The notes beneath the pieces are model-generated. The model had not been told where the DNA came from. It searched no databases and saw only the letters and a program-made list of their open reading frames with translations. A program made the position numbers and the translations under genes. Shown here one piece after another: positions 59,359-64,000 of a stretch of 64,000 bases of DNA; position 1 is the stretch's first letter; every line of letters starts with the position of its first letter. Source of the stretch: Ottelia alismoides (taxonomy: Eukaryota; Streptophyta; Magnoliopsida; Alismatales; Hydrocharitaceae); NCBI GenBank assembly GCA_037367405.1, contig JAZKJV010003259.1, positions 372,001 through 436,000 of the forward strand. The letters are read 5' to 3'.

Positions 59359-60606
59359 GTTAGAAGAGTGACACCATGGTCAAAAAAGAAAAAATATTAG
59401 CACTAAACTAGGGGGTTACACCAACCTTCTTTCGAGAAAGATGGAAAAACTCAAGATATCCACAAGAGGTTGGAGGTTTGATGCACCCCGATCCTTGGTA
59501 GGGGTTAATCAACATTTTTTGTGTATTCCCCTTCTCAAACCAGTCCAAACGTAAAATAACATGTCTAAGCACTCACTTACAGTGTGACAATGCAAGTGGA
59601 ATACTAGGCACATCTTCAGCCACCATTAACATATGGCTGGCGTTTGGAGTACGAAAAGTATGGTACATTTAATTAGAAAGGTAACAGCTAAAATGTCACT
59701 TGTAAGGTAGCTGTGATTTGCAAAGACAACTCTTCCAGGAATAGATATAGAAAGTAGGATGCTATAGAGACTATGAGGCAATCACTCAATAGATGTCTCC
59801 TAGTTAATTGAAGAACCACACTTTCTCCATGACATACATCATAATTTAATGGAATCTGATAAAATTCTATCTTGTGAGTATTTGATTCTTCCCTCGCAAA
59901 TCTTTCCTCTGGTGAACAATAATTCCACACCTGACAATAGAACTTGTTTCACTTGTTACCCTGTGCTTGTCCCTAATAATCACAAAAGGCCTGACAAAGT
60001 ACCAAGCATGACTAGCACCTGAAAAAACCATCACAAATAAAGAATAACTCTGTGCTAAAAACCTCCAATCACGTTCAAAATTAAAAGTAAATCAAAAGGC
60101 CTTGCATGCAGCTTCAGATGAGGAGCAGTGGATGGTTGGACATGGTTGGCAGGCTTTGGAATGGTGGAGATTTGCGGGAAGCAATAGTGCCAGTTTAAGG
60201 GTGAGGTGGCATCTCCAAACATCTTGCAGTGACCCAATGATCAAGAAGGCCTTCGATTGTTGGATATGTATGGGTACTTGGGAACCATATCCAAGGCAAT
60301 AGACACAAAGAAAAAGCTTCACAACGATCAACCAAACAGCACCCACGAACATTAATGCCTTCTGTTTTGCCCAACCAATGACGTACTCCAGCAGCTTGAA
60401 CTGTTTACTAGGATGGGCAAAAGAAGAAGGTTACCACAACAGCTACATGCTAACGAAGACGAGTGAGAGGATGGATGGATTGTCTATATACATGGAATAA
60501 CGTAGTATTAAAGAATTGCATTTGAGAAGGAATGCAATTATAAGGGGATGTAAAGCAAAAGAAGCCATTTTATTTAGTCCATCTGAAGGCAGGTGAGATT
60601 TATAAA
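59359..60606. other. Spacer
   Basis: No gene was recognised. The minus-strand frames at 60055-60352 have no known domain. Confidence 0.4.
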
Positions 60607-60869
60607 GGGTTTTTATCAGTTGTGCCCCTTTGAGATATTGCAATTTCAGTTATGCTCCTAACTTTTTTGAAATATCAGTTATGCCCCTACCTTCTTGTAA
60701 AATTCACAATTCCGCCCTTCCGTTAAGGTAAAGTAGGGGCATAACTGATATTACAAAAGGGCGGAACTGTGAATTTTGAAAGAAAGTAGGGATACAACTG
60801 ATATTTCAAAAAAGGGAGGGGTATTACTGAAATTGCAATATCTAAGAGGGGCACAACTGATAAAACCCC
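60607..60869. mobile_element. Mutator-type foldback MITE
   Basis: A 263-bp near-perfect palindrome with a 9-bp target duplication ATTTATAAA (60598-60606 and 60870-60878). Ends are GGGTTTTTATCAGTTGTGCC and GGCACAACTGATAAAACCCC. Arms of about 120 bases meet near 60728. A 9-bp duplication with long TIRs indicates the Mutator superfamily. An older copy lies at 36527-36776. Confidence 0.88.
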
Positions 60870-62299
60870 ATTTATAAAATTCCAAAAATTGCTAAGCTCA
60901 GGTCCATAAATCAAGCACGTAAAAATCAACATCCAAGTCTAATTAGGACCAATAGCTTTAATGAATACAAATCAACAAACTAAAAGGATGGACGTGGAAT
61001 GTTGAAGTTTAGACTTCAAAGCATGTTAAAGACTGGATTGGATGCTAAATTGAGGGAACATCAACAGAGTTGAATCTAGAAATAATGAAAATAGGAGCAA
61101 GAAATGAAGCAATGCGTGTGAGAAGGGAAATATGTTAAGCTACAATGGGTAGAGGGAGAAGAGGTTTTAAATAGAGAATCAAGAGTAAGAGCTATTTCAT
61201 TTCGGGTTTATGCCTTAGTTTTCCCTTCAGTCAATACAACTCTAACCAATCAATATGAATCTACGGGAATCCACCATGGTAGAAGGAGAAGAGGTTTTAG
61301 AAAGAGAATCTGAACTCAACAGTACATTTCACCAAATGGACATCTCCAAAGGTTAGAAATCTTGGAATCACAAAATAAATTACGAGAAGAAAATACAAAA
61401 TAAAATAATTTGAAATTTTGGACTATTGCATGTTAATGAAATTGCCAGAAAGCAAGTTAATAATGGGGAAACATCAAATGTACCAACCCAATTCAATAAA
61501 TAAAGATATAATTGTGGTATCTCATTTTTGGCAAAAATGAAGAGCTCCGTAAATTCATCATATATTGGAAAAATGGACACATTTGATTACGGCGCTTTGC
61601 CTCTTTATCTATATAATTTCGTTTCATTTTTCTCCTCTATCACCCATTCATTCTGAATGGATGATCATGGATTTCTTCATCTCAGCAGCATAAAGTGAGC
61701 AGCTCCCAGTCACACCTGAATGGGGACGAGCGTCCTTGAAACCAATTGCATACACTGAAAAATGATGCATGTGATGATGCTCTTTGTGCTGAATTTTGAC
61801 TTGATGAAACATTTAGCTCATTTGTATTGCTTTAGAGTCTAAATAGCAGGTCTAATTTTGAATCTCAGTTAGAGTCGATTTAGTCAACTTAAAATAGTTT
61901 CTTATTGTCTTAGTCATTTACATTATGATAAGTGTCATCGTACATTTTTATCAATTCTTGATCGATTTTGAAGACATCACTGCTAAATTCCAATGACTTG
62001 TATTCCCATGTAAGTCATGAATCAATTAGAAAATGAAGCTTGATTTGGGAAAACCATAATGAGATAGCGTACTCCATATATCCCAATTTCACCACCATTC
62101 TCTTCTCAACCCTAGTAGCTAGAGATATATTCCCCTCTTCCCATTCCATTCGTATGTATAAATAGATTAATTTCAAAGCATCATCACTATTTTGAGAATC
62201 TCCGACATCAGACGAGAGGAATCAGAAACAGAGAAAGACAAGACATGTAACAACAAGTGCCATGCAACATGATTTGGAAGAGGGAATGGACATTAGCTT
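60870..62299. other. Spacer
   Basis: AT-rich, no gene recognised. The phrase 'gtagaaggagaagaggttttaaa-agagaatc' occurs twice (about 61149-61181 and 61280-61310), a diverged duplication. Confidence 0.4.
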
Positions 62300-63795
62300 C
62301 AGGGATTTAAATTTCGCGAAATTTCGCCGAAATTTCGGTTTCGACAGGGAGGGTCTTTCGAAACACCTATATATATCGATCTCCCGGATTTCGACCAAAA
62401 TGGGTCGAAATATCGGTGATATTTTGACATTTCGACACATATCGGTCGAAATTCATGTTTTCAGTTCAAAATTTCTTGGATTTCGATCGATATGGGCGAA
62501 ATTTCGCCGATACCTATGTAAATCAACGATATTAATCATGTTATCTTAATTTTAATCATTTTACTAACTATTTAGTATTCACCAATTCTCTATATCAAAA
62601 CACATCATGATTTATATATTTTGTTTCGGGTTGGGGGCGCTGCCCCCACACCTCCGCAAGGGGGGGCCAAACTGGACCCCCCTAGCCCCCCAGACTCGCT
62701 GACCGGGCAGCAAGGCCCCCGTTCTGGTAGGGTATGGTGCAACAGGGGGGATGCATACCATGTTTCTTCAATGTAGGGAGCTTCACCTCCCTTTGCAATA
62801 GAGATGAAACAACTCTATAGATTCTAGAGATCCGCTATAGCTTCTTTGCTTCATTCCTTTTGTCATTTATCTTTGTAAAAAATATCATCTTTGTTGTAAG
62901 TCTATAATTATATATGTAAATCACTAGAACTGCGCCTACGACCGATATTTCTATGAACTAAACATTGTCTTATTAATCATTATCTACATTTTAGAATAAA
63001 AATACTCATCTATTTTTATGAACAAAAAAGACATCTTATAAGTATTTTTAACTTAGTTATTTTAATTTCGATTCCAATATCTATCAGTCAGCTCAATGAT
63101 ATGCCCCGATATGTGCGATATAAGGCATATGGATGAGAGATATGTGTGATATAAGTGTGCATTTGTTAGCTATTATTGTTTTAAGAACTTGGATTTATGA
63201 TATCCATTTCCAATATGTATCAATCAATAATCAGCCTTAACAACGAAATGACTGATATGTGCGATATAAGGCATATGGATGAGAGATATGTGTGACATAA
63301 GTGTGCATTTGTTAGCTATTATTGTTTTAAGAACTTGGATTTAATTATATCCATTTCCAATATGTATCAATCAATAATCAGCCTCAATAATCAGCCTTAA
63401 CAAAAAAATGACCGATATGCCTAATATGTACGATATAAGGCATATGGATGAGAGAAATGTGTGATATAAGTACGCATTTGTTAGCTATTGTTGTTCTATT
63501 TCCAATATGTATCCAATTATCCATCAATAATCAGCCTTAACAGCGAAATGATCGATATGACCGATATGTGCGATATAAGGGGCATATATGAGCAATATGT
63601 ATGATAAAATTGTGTATATGTGAGCTATTTATTGTTGTAAATAACTTGAAAGATCTTAATTTGCAAAAAAATAGTCAAAAAATGACTTTTTGTGCCATTT
63701 CCGAAATTTCCACTGAAATCGTCAAAATTTCCCGAAATATCGACGAAATTTCAGTATTGGAGGTGACCGAAACGAAATCGAGATTTCGAACCTTG
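62300..63795. mobile_element. hAT-like element E (GAAATTTC class)
   Basis: 1496 bp. The left end CAGGGATTTAAATTTCG faces the right end CGAGATTTCGAACCTTG. The left array (62308-62510) repeats CGAAATTTCGCCGAAATTTCGG. The right array is 63700-63790. The interior has a GC-rich block (62634-62750) that matches, inverted, the centre of the CCTCGAGG-class element (18450-18570; both have CACCATACCCTACCA and GGGCGCTGCCCC). A tandem repeat follows. No ORF for a transposase, and flanking octamers do not match. Confidence 0.75.
63090..63620. repeat. Tandem repeat, about 140-170-bp unit, inside element E
   Basis: About four units, each with 'gatatgtgcgatataaggc', 'atggatgagaga-atgtgtg' and 'gcatttgttagctatt'. 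The shared phrase starts near 63115, 63261, 63430 and 63570. The third unit has an additional internal duplication of 'tcaataatcagcct'. Confidence 0.75.
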
Positions 63796-64000
63796 GCTTC
63801 ATACAAAGATCTCATTTCAAGAAGTCCATTTTCGCATTGATCCATGGCCTTAGGTATAGAATAGAGTTGAACTTAAATGTGTTTCATAAAAATAAATAGC
63901 ACATATATTGGGAAATGGCACGTGGATTGATGTATAATATTATTCAGAAAATGGCAAACATAATCTGTTAACTAAATCAACTCCAACCCAGTTTTAAAGC
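63796..64000. other. Right flank
   Basis: AT-rich sequence after the element, with no gene recognised. Confidence 0.4.

Noticed and set aside
62300..63795. Shared GCTTCA beside both ends of element E as a target duplication
   Set aside because: It is not in register with the two termini and is only six bases, so no duplication is claimed.

Overview
This is nuclear DNA of a flowering plant. Two features show this: genes split by GT-AG introns, and plant-specific families (an ABCB6/ABCB20-type transporter, a DYW-class pentatricopeptide repeat protein, a plant DUF2828 protein and an FLK-like KH protein). The AT-rich spacers are packed with plant-type transposons. The sequence does not let me name the species or decide between a monocot, magnoliid or eudicot.

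Layout. Positions 1-26143 hold the 3' part of one ABCB transporter gene on the + strand, with ten exons recognisable. Two of its introns (6.2 kb and 14 kb) are swollen by insertions. The copy looks disabled: the linker exon has a frameshift and a TGA, and the second ATPase domain has lost the Walker A lysine and the switch histidine. Around 16.3-22.6 kb a degenerate copia element is interrupted by a hAT-like element, which is interrupted by an LTR element, which contains a SINE. Positions 26-32 kb hold MITEs, foldback hairpins and a dead LINE. A single-exon DUF2828/vWA gene lies at 32156-34087 (- strand), followed by a long-TIR Mutator-like element. A single-exon DYW-type PPR gene lies at 39302-41542 (+). 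The last six exons' worth of an FLK-like KH gene lie at 43490-46512 (-, five exons identified); its 5' end is not in the window. Positions 46.5-64 kb are repeats, chiefly a 7.7-kb minus-strand LTR element (50156-57873).

Most unusual feature. A group of short elements is scattered through the window. Each begins CANNG, ends with the inverted complement and, in the best copies, is flanked by a perfect 8-bp duplication, which is the signature of hAT transposons. Just inside the ends each carries arrays of a short self-complementary word, and the word differs between copies: TATCGATA, GACTAGTC, CCTCGAGG, GCATATGC or GAAATTTC. Some copies with different words share other sequence. This looks like one transposon lineage that has repeatedly changed its subterminal (probably transposase-binding) motif.

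The genes do not form a pathway. They are independent plant genes (transport, organelle RNA editing, RNA-binding, unknown) separated by transposon-rich DNA.
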